Source: Lepas anatifera (taxonomy: Eukaryota; Arthropoda; Thecostraca; Lepadidae). From it: a stretch of 64,000 nucleotides of DNA. Below are positions 35,060 through 48,000 of this stretch, one piece after another. Location: contig JAOTON010001526.1 of the NCBI GenBank assembly GCA_034440635.1, forward strand, positions 3,791,001 to 3,855,000, read 5' to 3'. The notes under the pieces were generated by a model. The model was not told the origin of the DNA and made no database searches. It saw only the letters and a list, made by a program, of their open reading frames with translations. Each line of letters begins with the position of its first letter. The stretch's first letter is position 1. The position numbers were made by a program, and so were the translations under genes.

Positions 35060-36088
35060 TTAAACGTCACCCCACCGGGGCCATCGATGCCCCCTATGGT
35101 TTTTTCGGGATAGCAGAAAAACGAGGAGGCATAGCACCACGGTTGAGGGCTCTACCTCTCACCCCGTTATTTTCCCACCATCCCTGAAAATTTTTACCTC
35201 GGGTCACGAAAGGTCAGGTCACCAGGTGAGGTCAACCAAGGTCACCTCACTTCAAATTTTGAGCTCTATACGAGCTATATTTCTAAGTCGATCAATTTGA
35301 AACTTCCTACACGTCATGACCCCTCTAGGGTCTACAAGATGTATATCCGGGATTTTTATTTTTTTCACTTCAGGTCAGGTCACGAGGTGACCTCTCCCAT
35401 TGAAAAAGCATGGGGAAAAACTTTCTATGATCTAAAAGTCACAAAAACGATTGCAAATGCTCGGCTTGCTCAAAAAAGCGTTCTTGGACACCCTTTCACG
35501 GCTCCCAGGGGCTATATTTTCCATTTGACCTCTCCGAGGTCATCCAAGATCACCAGAGGTCAAAAACAGTATTTTGACAATAACTTTTGATTCAATTAAG
35601 CTAGAGCGCTGAATCAAATATCATCGTGTATGTCTCGTCACTGGCATTCATTTTATATACAGCACGGTCACTTTCTGACCTCTCGTGACCTCAGTTCATA
35701 TTAGGTCGCGAGGTGACCTCTGGAGGTCAAACCACTGGCGGGAGGTCATTACGTTCCACATAGAGGAAAAGGTCTGGCATTTTCCTATCAAATGTACTTC
35801 ACCAGATCTCAATGGCTCTAATGGCATAAGAGTTATGCCCAGTTGTCTAAGCATTACAAATTTGAGTGAAAATAGCCTATCTTGACCTAACTTGACCTCT
35901 GGAGGGCAAGCCATTGACCTGAGCGCTTAAACATGCAAGTAATTTCTTACTGAATTCACGCACGCTTTCTAATGCATTTTGCAGATTTGCGCTAACTCCC
36001 ATATTTTCGGAGTTAGAGGGGCGGGGTGGGCATCGATGGCCCCGGTGGGGCGAAGGTGGCGCCGGACCCCCGGTCGGGCGCAGGTTAA
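35060..36088. mobile_element. Complete TTAA-flanked MITE, 1,029 bp
   Basis: TTAA at 35,060-35,063 precedes ACGTCACCCCACCGGGGCC; TTAA at 36,085-36,088 follows GGCCCCGGTGGGGCGAAGG...GGCGCAGG, an imperfect inverted end. The interior carries GGTCAGGTCACCAGGTGAGG-type AGGTCA clusters. No transposase. It serves as the uninterrupted reference for 28,560-31,053. Confidence 0.8.
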
Positions 36089-36716
36089 GAAGTAATTATT
36101 CGGAGGTGTGCCAGTAGATCTGGAAGATTTCAAACGTAGATACAAAATGTGTTCTCCATTCCTTTTTCAGATGAACGAAGTCAATGCCGAAGCAATATTA
36201 GGAAACAATGAGCTTTTAAAATCCAGGTAAACATAAACCCGGTATAATTATCAAAAAAGTGACTTTTAAAGCCTCGTTGAACGCTTATGCGTGTTGGATC
36301 CACACAGAAACGCGGGGAAGGTATTGGGGCAGCATGTTTTCCTAGGGCCCCAGGCCCCATCCAGACAGACACTTTCACCTATCACTTACCCATTGAACAG
36401 GTAGGAACGATTACATATCAGAAATCTGACTCTTTTCTCAACACTCTTGACCTCACAGTCAGCATATCACAACTGTTCATAGTCGATTCAGTGCATCTGA
36501 GCCTGCACAATTCAGAATAAATGCACGAACGCTCATATTTGCGGACATTATAGGTTTAAACGATATTTATATATTATGAACATAATCATTTACTATTTAT
36601 CAAATACACACCTACAAGTTTAAGTTCTATTTGGAACACATTACAAGTAAGATAGGAGGCATAGTACCTATCATATCCACATTTTAGGCGCATTGCGGGA
36701 AGTGATGGAAATATCG
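36089..36716. other. No recognisable feature
   Basis: About 630 bp with no supported gene or repeat. Confidence 0.4.
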
Positions 36717-37554
36717 TAGGGTAAGGGCGGTTAAGAGTAAGCAGGGTAAGAGTACGCAGTGACTGTTTTGGTTACTTAACAACCACTGAGATGGTGGATA
36801 CCCTGGTATAAAAAAGCAAAGTCAGTGCCTAGGCTGCACACCAAAATTAAACGTTCTCCTGTTCTTTCCGCGGGAGTACAGAACAAAATAAGTTTCTGGG
36901 CACCCTTGAAGTAATATTTCCTAACTGGGAAAACTTGTAGACCATGCTTCTTTTATCAAAAGTATTGTATTACAGTCTGTTATCGGTAAGAAATCTGAGC
37001 TAGAAGTGGGCTCCAGGACCGGAGCTCACGCTTAAACGCCTGACAACATGTTTATGAAGACTTTCTTCCTAAGGAAGCATGTCCAGCAAGAGTACGCAGT
37101 AGACTATTAGGCAAGAGTACGCTTGCTTAAGATATAGGAAAATTTAATTTTCGCTTGGGACAGAGTTCGTAATTCATATTTAGAAAGCCAAATGTTGCAA
37201 CATAGTTTTTGTATATTCAGAACGATATAAAATCATACAATCGCCTAGTTTGGCGACAAAAAACTTTCCGACATGGCCTAAGCACCTAAAGCACAGCGGG
37301 GCATCAATGCGTACTCCAGCCCCCTCTTGTGCGTACTCTTACCGACCCACTCCGGCAAGAGTACGCACGTGACTTGTTATTTTTGATGGGCTCGTGGCGA
37401 GTTCCTGTCAGAGATATCGAGTTGAAACATAGACCATACATAGATAATTCTTCAGGCTGAAAAATCACATACAAATTTTAGCTGTTAGACTTATAGGAGA
37501 AAAGTGAGAGCCTTTCGAAAGTTAAGTGCGTACTCTTCCACGGACTTCCCCTAC
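36717..37554. mobile_element. 838-bp element with AAGAGTACGCA subterminal repeats
   Basis: The left end begins TAGGGTAAGGGCGG and the right end is the complement of TAGGGGAAGTCCGTGG. AAGAGTACGC occurs directly near 36,750, 37,088, 37,113 and 37,360 and inverted near 37,312 (partial), 37,333 and 37,529. Imperfect TAGGG ends with many subterminal copies of one motif resemble transposase-binding arrays. No transposase frame. Confidence 0.6.
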
Positions 37555-38822
37555 TGCCGAAGGTAGCCGCAGCCCAAGGGCAAACTGTGCCTAAACGTCA
37601 GGGAGACCAATTCTCATTCGTTCTTACAGAGCAAAGATCGCTTTTGCAGACCTGCAAGAGCGATCTTGCTCTACCTCGCAAGCATCCTATGTTCGTACGG
37701 ACCTATACTAAAAATGTGTACGTCATCTATGATGTAAGACGTTGGTCCCGTCAGTTTCTTTAGGAAGCACGGATTTACACATGCTCTGCGCTACACGACA
37801 TCGGTGGGGATTACATTGTGACAACGGTAGCATGTGAACTCGAACTGCATGAAGTTCTCAAAATGTGTCACTCACGTGTTCTCAAAACACTGCCACAGAA
37901 CAGCAGTTCGAAGAAGGTCAATACCACCGACAAATGCTACCCAATAAAAATTTATGACAAATTTGGGCGGACCGACTGTGGCATTCAATAATTATGCCGA
38001 GCAAACCTCGACAAGCTTTAATCAAAAAATTAATAATTTGTATAATGCCTAATAACGCAACGGGAAACTCTACACATCACAATGAGCATATGCTAGAAAT
38101 TACGGAGACCAGAGGACATATTTAAATACAATCGATATAATATATATGAAGGGGGCGCCGTGTCTTTGAAGCAGCTTCGGTAAGCCTCGACGGAATCACC
38201 CCCGCTGTCACAGGCGTTTGAGCAAACGTCTCAAACTGTGTAACGTGGCTCGCTAGGCTGCGCACAAATCACTGTTTACAATGTTTATCGTTGCATCGTA
38301 TCGATGTCTTGGTCGATTAAAACACAGCCTTTACGAGGCTATGTGTTTCGAAAATGATAGAATGCAACTTATCCTGTAGGACAATACAACAATTGCATTA
38401 AAAGCAGCATCTCTCCTTCTCAGAGCACAGTGACCAAAAACGGTCTGGAATGTTTTCGGAAGTTGGTCTACGTTTTCCAACACACCAATGTACAGAGCAA
38501 ATACATGCCGACATCGAATTGCATTCCATTGGAAGCATTATGTTGACAGTTCCATCACTTGCCGTACAGGACAACTGTCTTTGTTGGCATGGTGTTTGTA
38601 AGGAAGAACACATTTTCTAAGCACGAACCTTCATAAGGCAAATTGCGATCCGATATTGTGCTTAACCTTACGGTTGTGTTTTTTTCTTCGTACTTACAAA
38701 CACTAAATGTGTAAAACATTTGCTCCGCGACGGCGAGTGACACGGACATGTGAGGTCCTGCCTTTTCAGTCACGAGCGTGAGTCCGCATACCCGTCGTTA
38801 CCGTTACACCATGTGCGTGCCG
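37555..38822. other. 3' flank of the chloride-channel gene, nothing recognised
   Basis: Presumed to include the 3' untranslated region of the CLC gene. Short open frames on both strands have no recognisable domain. Confidence 0.35.
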
Positions 38823-39065
38823 TCAGCGACTGCAGGCGCCACCGGTGGCGCCATCTGGAGAGTCGAACACCTCCTCTCCGATGCCGTCCAGGGTGTCCTG
38901 GGAGCCGAAGTCGGAGAGGGGGCGCGCCTCCGACCCGACGGTGTCGTAGCCCGACTCCGGCGTGGGGTCGGTGACGCCTCCCACGGCGCCCTCTGTCGCC
39001 GCCAGCGCCGCCTCGTGCTGCCCTCCCGTGATAAACTCCGACAGCTGTCGCAAGCGCACGTCTGA
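38823..39065 (-). CDS. ClC-a: CLC exon 18: C-terminal tail and stop
   Basis: In-phase acceptor CTGAAG|TCA; encodes [15 protein letters not shown], completing CBS 2, then an acidic Gly/Asp-rich tail ([22 protein letters not shown]) to TGA at 38,823. The acceptor choice is inferred from phase. Confidence 0.78.
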   Translation of the reverse strand, partial: SDVRLRQLSEFITGGQHEAALAATEGAVGGVTDPTPESGYDTVGSEARPLSDFGSQDTLDGIGEEVFDSPDGATGGACSR

Positions 39066-42000
39066 CTTCAGACCAGGATGGCTGCGATTATATTCTATAT
39101 TCGCTTCATCATCAGATTTACCTTCTTAAGATTAAGTTTGGGTTTTTCTTTCTGGTTTTTGGGTCTGCTTCTCGTTAAAGTCCTCGGGAAACGCTTCTCA
39201 TTTTCCTTGATTTGAAAATCCATACAAGGTACTTTCTCAATATAATAGAGCGAAATTTTGGAAGTAAACGCTTAACACCCTTAAAGCACACAGACGACCA
39301 CCCTGCTCAGGCTATCCTCTAACCGTCAGTTGCCAGCCAATCAACGCCGGGTTAAATTGGGCGCTAGAGCGTCTCAGGTGAATCGACCATAGGCCTCTTC
39401 CCTGCACTGCCAATTAAAGTGCATCGTGACGAATAAAATTCCGATCCGATTGGCCTAAATTCGAAGTTTTTCCCGGAAAATTCGTACCAATCAGTTCGAA
39501 AAGCATGACTCAACCCATAGCGTCGGAAAAGGGGGGCCAGGGGGCCTGCCCCCTTTGGCAAAATTTCTGATCTCAGTCAAAATGAGAGAAAACCGGACAT
39601 TCTTATATCCAGCCGCTGCGGGAGGCAACAGAGCCCAAATTGACAGTTTTGGTCTGACGTTGAAGTTTTGTGTCAGCATCAGGTTGAGTTTGCTGCCCCC
39701 ATTTTTTCTCCCTTATGACTCAACCCAAATCAATTCATATCAGGAGAATACAACTGAATCGACAAAAAGAGAACTCAGAACCACAGCTTAGTCCGGAACT
39801 AACCGAGTTTTCATGTGCATCCCATTCAATAGAATCCCATCAGCGAACGGTCCGGATACCCATTCATCCAACTCGTACCGGACTCAACCGCCAGTCCGTG
39901 GGTTCAGAGCAGCGGCCCGGAGCCCACGGTTCTACAAACTGAGCTACTGAGGCATTAGTCGTACATCGCTACTCCACATATCCACCCCGGGTGTACCGGC
40001 TCATCGCCCACTACAACCATCTGGCCATTTTAACATTCAGACGGCGTCAGGACTGCAGCTTACCCTCTGGAGCGACAGACATCCCACCAGTCGCCTCCTG
40101 TCCATGACGTACATCTTGTGCGCGCAGAGCATGGCGAACATACGGTGCACCTGCACCAGCGGCGTCTCCACCGTCACCGAGAGGGGGAACGGCTCCACCT
40201 CAATCACCTGGCGGCGGCGGCAGGGGTTTACAAAGTGTCGCGAACGGCTGACGCACTGCACAGCGCGTGTTCAAACGGTGCTGTTCACATGGCGCCATTC
40301 GGACCAGCGACGATACCGCGAACAGTTTACAGACGATCGCCGGCGATCGCGACCAATAGCCCATCAGTTGAAAGCCTGTTAAGGTCAAGCTACGCTTCTC
40401 GATTTTCCGTCTTTCGTTTTTTCTACCTTGTAAGGATTTTTTCTCGTTGGTTAGGTGGTTGTCTTCGTTTTTCAGTTTTTCCATTTGTTGTTTTTTTATA
40501 GTATACTTTCCAATCACGTCTTTTCTGGGCCTGTTTGACAAATAGCAATACTAAACTAAGCTATTTATCGGGGAAAAGAGTTACATGAATAGCAAAAGCA
40601 GCGTGGCAGCGAGATAAGGCCGTGCATGGACCATGAGCGGACTCAGGGGCGATGCAACGGGGACAGGTGCCTCATGTTCATCCCATCTTCCCCCGAGCTA
40701 ACCTGGTGCCCCTCCGAACTACGCTCCCCGGGTATGGGCGGGACCTGGATTTCTGATGTGGGGGAGGGGGAGGTACCAGGTCACCGGGTGCCAGTGGGAC
40801 CAATGGGCGTCAGTTTTGGACGACACAACTTATCAATGGCGTCATTCTTATAACCAAGGTGCCGATGTTCGCGTTCTGGGGAGAAGTGGCCCTTGAGAGG
40901 GGGGTGCCATCAACCTTTAGGGTGGTGCCGTGACCATTTCAGGGGGCGCCAAGGGTCGATTGGAGGGTCCAAGTGCCCCTCCACCTGGATCCGCCTATGT
41001 CACCCAGGATGCACAAGTCCAGGCACCTGCGATGTGATCACATGCCCAACATCACCATACCATAGACATTTGAACCACATTTGGCCCTCAAACCACTGCC
41101 CTACACCACAGCTTCCCACACCAGTAATGGTTACAATAGTTGCGCCACGCTTTTTAACGATGATCAAATAGCGAAAAAAAGAAATACATTATAAATATTT
41201 AAGCTTTAACGTTCTTAGATTCTCGCTTTTACAGCACGCATTTTCACTTTTGAAATAGGTTTTATCGTTCACGTTTTTCGTCTTTAAATGACGTTTTTTT
41301 CGTTTTTCACTTTTGTTTGTTTGTACGTTTTACGCGGTGTAGCTTTCCCAATGCAGTTCAATGGCATGAGCTGGTTTTCGGTGATGAAAAAGACTTCATT
41401 TAAAAGAAGAAAGGAAAAATGTCCCTAAAAGTGCGCAGCCTAGTTTGTATGTTAGGGTTAAGTGAAAGAGAAACAAAATGAAATGGGGAATGCTGATATG
41501 TGCTGACATATGCGCACTGACTACCAGAGGAACGACCTCTCTGTTTGTGATAAGACACTGGTAGTGATAAGGCATTCGAGCAGCAGATATGAGAGCCGAT
41601 GACGTCAGCTGAGGCCGCTGACGTCACGACACTGTAGTCTCACCTGGTCCAGCTCCAAGACGCGGCTCAGCTGCTGACGCCGCCAGAGGCGCTGTAGTCG
41701 CTTGTCCTCCTCAAGCCGGTCTTTGGTCTGAAGGTGCGGCACGCTTAAGTTTAGCTACACGACAAAGAGCAGCAAATTTTTTGGCTTCAATAAAATTTTC
41801 GCTAGCCAGTGATGCATTATATTTTACCCTTAGTAAAAATATATGGCAATTAAGTGATACTGATGAACTTATTTGAGCCATCCAATTTCTTGAGGACTTT
41901 TGCTTTTATAGAAAAAATACAACCTCAACTTCTTGCCTGCTTGGAAGACATGCCTACAGCCACAGAGACCACGCTTTCGCGTGTTTGGGATTCTGAAAGT

Positions 42001-45000
42001 GGTTGGTCAATACGATGTCAAGGTTATATACACGATATATTTTAAGTAGGGGAACCTTACTGCGCAGCTATAATTGCAAAATGCATTATCATAATGCAGA
42101 GTGTTACTTACCGGGCTTCTGATGCTGGTTAGCATGTCGGAAGTCCTCTGCAACGTCTTCTGGATGATGTCGCTCATGTTGAGCGGGTTCGGGTTCGAGT
42201 CGTCTCCATCTCTGCGATAACAAAACCCCAATGTTCGCTCGCAACAAAATGTACTATCGAACGGCATAACAACAGTGGAACTCTTCGAACATAGTTAAGA
42301 AAAATTGTCACGTTCAATTCAATACATTTATATAATCTGCCAACGGTGACTCTAATGAACAGTCCTCGGCGTCAGATCTGTATACCGTCAGATGGCATCA
42401 AACGGTGATATATTGAAAGACAATTGAAGTGACCAAAACATTATTGGATCATCTGGGCAGACCCACCCACCTATTGTAGAGGTCGGACATACTGAACTGC
42501 TTCATCAGCCGCTTCTTCATGGCTTTTGGTCTGTCGTCATGATCTTCCGAGGTGGCCTTCTCCTTCTTCTGCAGTTTGCGCGGTGGCCGCTCTTTCATCC
42601 GCGCCCCTCCCATTGTCTTATTGGTTGTCGGCTGCGCCGGTGGCTGAGGCGCCGCGGTAATACTCTCTGCATCAGAGGTAAGGCTGGTAGCGTCCCTTTC
42701 AGCAGCGCCGGTGGTGCCCTCTATAACAGTGGAGACAGGCGGGAGCCGTACCCGCCTCCGCGCGCCCGTGCAGCTGGACGGTGAGTCGCTGAGGGAGCTG
42801 AGGGAGTCGCGGGAGCTGACTGACGGGTGGGAGGAGCCGGGGGAGTCAGGCGGGGAGCCGCCACGGCCCGAGTCCTCCGTCTCGGAGCTGCTGCTGCGCC
42901 CCATCGGACTGCCGGAGGCCGCCTGCCGGACCACGGGGTGGTGTAAGACGGAGGCAGCAGTCTCCTCTCAGGCTGGTGACGAATGGTGACATTAAAAGCA
43001 CCTATCACAACTTTTCAGGCACCATCGTACTAATTCAAGCTTTGGGTTAGATCCCATAACGATCACAACCGATTCAGAGGGCAAATAGTTTAGTATTGTT
43101 ACCTTAACAACTCCGGGAGTGGGGCGGGGGAATTGAGTGTTGACAAGACAACGAGCATATTCTCTTTCATGATTATGACCTTCTAGCAGCCCTCTGCGTG
43201 CTTTCACCATTTCCCGCTGCTCCCCCTCTGACCTGACAGTGGTAGTTGCACGCCTCCACCTTCTCCGGCGCAGCCGTACTCAGCTCCGTCTCAGCCACGC
43301 GCTCCACACTGAAGCGGGAGGAGCGGCGGAGGTGCGACCTGGCCGGTGGCGCCGCCTCAGGCACCGGCGCCACGCTCTCCACCGCCTCCTCCTCCTCCGC
43401 CACCGGCGCCGGCTCGTGCTCCGGCGTCGTCGCCAGGCCGCAGGACATGCTCTTCAGCGCCGACCGACGCGGCTTGGCGTCCAGGCACACTGGCCGCTTG
43501 GGAACGATCGAGTTCTGCCGCACCAGGCTCCAGCGCACCTGCAGACGTTCACCAGTGAGAACAACAGGCTCAGACACTCGAGTCAGCATCTCTTTGGCTT
43601 CAACTGTTTTGTGCACAGTACACTCAAAGCGCTCCATCCCGAGACTACACTGGAACCCATGTCAGTCACACACCAGAGCTTTGAGCGGGTTCTTGATTTT
43701 AGATCCGAGTCGGTGCTGTAGAACACATGAGTAGATAGCAATCCATCCATCCACCCATCTATCCATCCATCCATCCATCCATCCATCCATCCACCCACCC
43801 ACCCACCCACCCACCCCCCCACCCATCCATCCATCCATCCATCCATCCATCCATCCATCCATCCATCCATCCATCCATCCATCCATCCATCCATCCATCC
43901 ATCCATCCATCCATCCATCCATCCATCCATCCATCCATCCATCCATCCATCCATCCATCCATCCATCCATCCATCCATCCATCCATCCATCCATCCATCC
44001 ATCCATCCATCCATCCATCCATCCATCCATCCATCCATCCATCCATCCATCCATCCATCCATCCATCCATCCATCCATCCATCCATCCATCCATCCATCC
44101 ATCCATCCATCCACCCACCGTTTAGCACATAGGTAATCAGCAACGAATGACTTTGATCTAAAAGTCATGAAGTTCCCAACACAGTTGACGATCAACCCGA
44201 CATTCCAGCATTTTTGAACATCAGTAACCTTGAGGTTGTCGGTTGCGTTGACGGTGCAGTAGGCGTCCACCCTGACTCCGTCTGGTTTCTCTGTGGTGCC
44301 GCTGGTACCGCCGTGGTGGGCCTGGGTGGATCCAGAGGAGCAGCCCTCCTCCTCGTGTTGCGCCACCTCCAGGTCAAGGTTTCCCACGGTGGAGGTGTTC
44401 CGCACGCTCTGCCAGTCTAGCGTCCTACCGGAGGCTGAGGTCAAAGCACTGAATGTATCACAGAAAGCGTGCATCGGGTCACTGCTGTCCACCACATAGT
44501 ATGTTAGTCTTCACTGCTGTGCTTATCTCTCTGGGCTTTGAGAGAATTTCGGGGTATATTTTTCGAATCCTGCTCTCACATGGGATGCTTTTCAGGCTTC
44601 ACGTCAAAAAGGTAGTCTACAGAAACATTGCGCATTGGGGACCTACCAGCATATTCGCCGCGCAAAATACACACGACCCACACATCAGCAAAATTAAAGA
44701 CCCTGTAGGTATCACGAGACATAAAACCAAGCAAAAGAAAACCTATGCAGACTAAAAATCATAACACTTATGCTTCTATAACGTTTTCAGTTTTAGACGG
44801 AGCAGGTTTCCTTCTGCTTTTACAGAAGAATGTAAAATATTTCTTCCGGGTAAAAGTTCATGAAATTAGCTTATCAGTACGTTATCGAATCTAAACGTTT
44901 GAGTACAGCCGTTTATACGAATACAACTTCCATTCGATATCAAAATGTTGACCATAGTATGTCATGATACTAACCCATATCACAATTTCTGTAAAATGTA

Positions 45001-48000
45001 CATAAGTGTATAATCCGTGAAATTTTCGGATACTTTTCAATGTACTCAAATCCAAACCAAACCAACAAGCTCAATTTTCTTTCGTCTTCCTGTCTAACCG
45101 CGCCTGCTGCGTCACTCGACATAGCTGCTGCCGGTCGCCGGCGGTCGGTAAGGTGGAGGACTCACTTGAAGGCGTTCATGGTGAGGTAGAAGCGGGGTCG
45201 TTCGCGCGTCCAGGCCACCTGGCCCAGCTCCTCGCGCAGCAGGTGGCGAATGCGACGCACGTGCACCAAACCCAGCGGCTCCATGTTCTCTGTCGGCCAA
45301 CAGTGCTGACAATACGTGGAAGGAGTAGAATATGATATGCGACGGGGTAGAAAACGCCTCACTCGGCTTTGTAGCGAAGCGCGTTCGGACCATCTAATTG
45401 TCCACTGGAACATGACCCAACGCAGTCATTTCTCTTTCCGTGTTCTGTTTTTGTTTTGGAAAATGTCAAACAGATTGAGTGGACGTTCCATTCACCATTA
45501 CGCTGTATCCCACCGTACAAATTTTCACGAGGGTATCAAGTTTAATTTTCAAGGACTCAAATTATAAAATGAAAAAGGCAAGGCTGGAATAAATCAGATG
45601 TATCAACGCAACGTCTACGCAGGTCGCATGACTCTAACGGCAGTAACATCTCTAAGGCCGCATACATAATGTCATGTAATGCCAGGCTGATTTTTTGGTC
45701 ATTAAGCCTGGCATGCCGCACCTGTTTGACCATTAGCCTGATATGCCGCGTCTACGTCTACCCTGCCTCTGCGGCGTTCCCAGCCGTACCCGGTCCCAGA
45801 GATGGGCTCAGTAAAATATCTGACACTTTCTTACCGACGGTATCCACCAGAGGCAGGACTTTGGACGGCGTTTTCACGTTGTGGACCAGTTTCCGCAGTG
45901 TATTGAGACTGATTCTATTGGGTAGTACGGAAAAGTCTGACGTCATCACGTCTCGGGCCGTGACATTGGCATAACCTGTCGAGCACGGGATTGAGGTCAC
46001 TATATTAAGACACGAAAAAGTCTGGCGCCATCGTGTCCCTGGATGTGCCGTTAGCGTATCTTGCCGAGTACGGGCACAATATCAGGAGTTTCAGCTTAAC
46101 ATGAAAACACCAATAAGTCCACCAGCACCAAAATATTAATCCACTCTCCGAACATTATCTCTAATCACCCGGCCGATACAGCACTCGCAGCACAGCACAG
46201 CTGACTATATTTCTGCACTATCCCCACAATGCGGCTCAGTCAGCCTCATGTCTTCGACCTACTCGAGCCCCCATTCCTCACCTCCGGGTATGTTAGAGAG
46301 CCGCATCTTGGGCAGCACGGTGATCTTCTTCACCTTGATGAGGCTGTCGTACATGGACGGCTGCAGGTGGCGGGAGAGCGCGTTCGAGACCAGCACGGTG
46401 GTAAGAATGGGCAGCACGTACGTGATCTGACCGGTCAGCTCGAACACAATGACGCTGATGCTGATGGCGTGCGTGACGGACGCGCAGAGCGCCGCTCCCA
46501 CCATGCACGCGAAACCGCCTGGCGGCGAAAGGAGGAAACTTGTTTGTACGAGCACAGTGGCAACGTAAAATCACGCTGAGTGGCACCAACAAGTGCAGTT
46601 TTTAACTACTGCCCCGGAAATTGAGAAGTGCACACCGCAAGACTGTGCCTCTATCAATAACGTGACCACAAAGCAAGAAAGAAGAAAGGTCATTGAAACA
46701 ATTTGTGTTTTTGTAAAGTTATGTTTTCACAAAAGACACAAACATTCGGTTTTATTGTGAGCGCTAAGTGGCCGTTGCATATATTACATGCGTATAGTTT
46801 GCTCGGCTCCGGAGCTAAAGAAACATGCCGAATCCAGCACATGTGAGGTTCACGCAAGCAACACAAGATAGTTCATAGAGCTCTTACTGGGAATGGCGAG
46901 GTTCGGTAGGCAGACGGCAAGTCGGTAGGAGCAGTAGTACTCCCCCAGCAGGCGACCCATAGCCACCCCTACCTTGAAGATGGGGATCAGGGCTCCGGAG
47001 GGCAGCGTCAGAGTGGTACAGACCAGGGTACCGAAGTACTGCCGGACACACAGCACAGTTACCCAGCACGTCACGGTAAGTACACGACAATACATAGAAT
47101 GCCAAGATTTCGTCTTCCAGCGGCAGGGCACCGTCAAGCACACAGCGTTAGATATAGCCAAATATTTTACAGTAATAACACGATAAAACAAAACTCCCGA
47201 TCGAGTTTTGGTAGGGCATGTTTCAACACTCCTAAAAATCGGAAAATGCATATGGAAATAGCCATCCCTTCTACTCTACCTGAACCTAAAAGTGCTCAGA
47301 CATGCGTGGACGACAGATCCGGGGGTAAGTATACATCACTAACGTAGTAGAGGATGTAGAGGAGCAGCACGGTCTGGTAGCTGTAGCCGGCCTGGCCAGT
47401 CCACCGGCCGACAATCTCCAGCAGCCGGGGAGAGACCGGCTCTGGCGGCCGCGGCGTGGTACTAGCGGTTCGGTTGGACTCCAGCAGAGCGGTGCAGTTC
47501 TCCACCCCCATGCCGGGCGGGCAGAAGACACCCGGCGACTTCTCATATCGCTCCTCCCACGAGACGTTCGCCATGAGGTCAGTCAGCTGCAGGGAAATCC
47601 GACCGTCAGTTCCCCGTGCCCTGAAAATGGTTCAGATCACTTTTTGAATGACGCTAGCAGGAAGTAATGTTCGTAACACCTCAGCAAAGTTTCTTGTGCT
47701 CTCAGCGACTGTATTCCAGCTATGTACCGAGGCTAGTTTAATTTCGGTCGTCAAATACCTTTCTCGCTTTTGCCCGAATCTATATTTATGACATCAAAAA
47801 CGGTGTACTTATTGTACTAAACGAGTACTTAGTGTACTAAACGAGTAATTCGTGTACTAAACGAGTGTAATTATTGTTTATTATGGTTTCATGAGCAACA
47901 AGTATGCATAACCCAATGGCAGCTCATTTGAGATCCGACATTGGCATGCACTATGAAAAACACTATGAATTGATATGGCACGAAATAAAGATACAGGAAA

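Noticed and set aside
43583..44495. Long minus-strand frames made of WMDG repeats
   Set aside because: They are readings of the (ATCC)n microsatellite; only the part from 44,229 to 44,424 is a likely exon.
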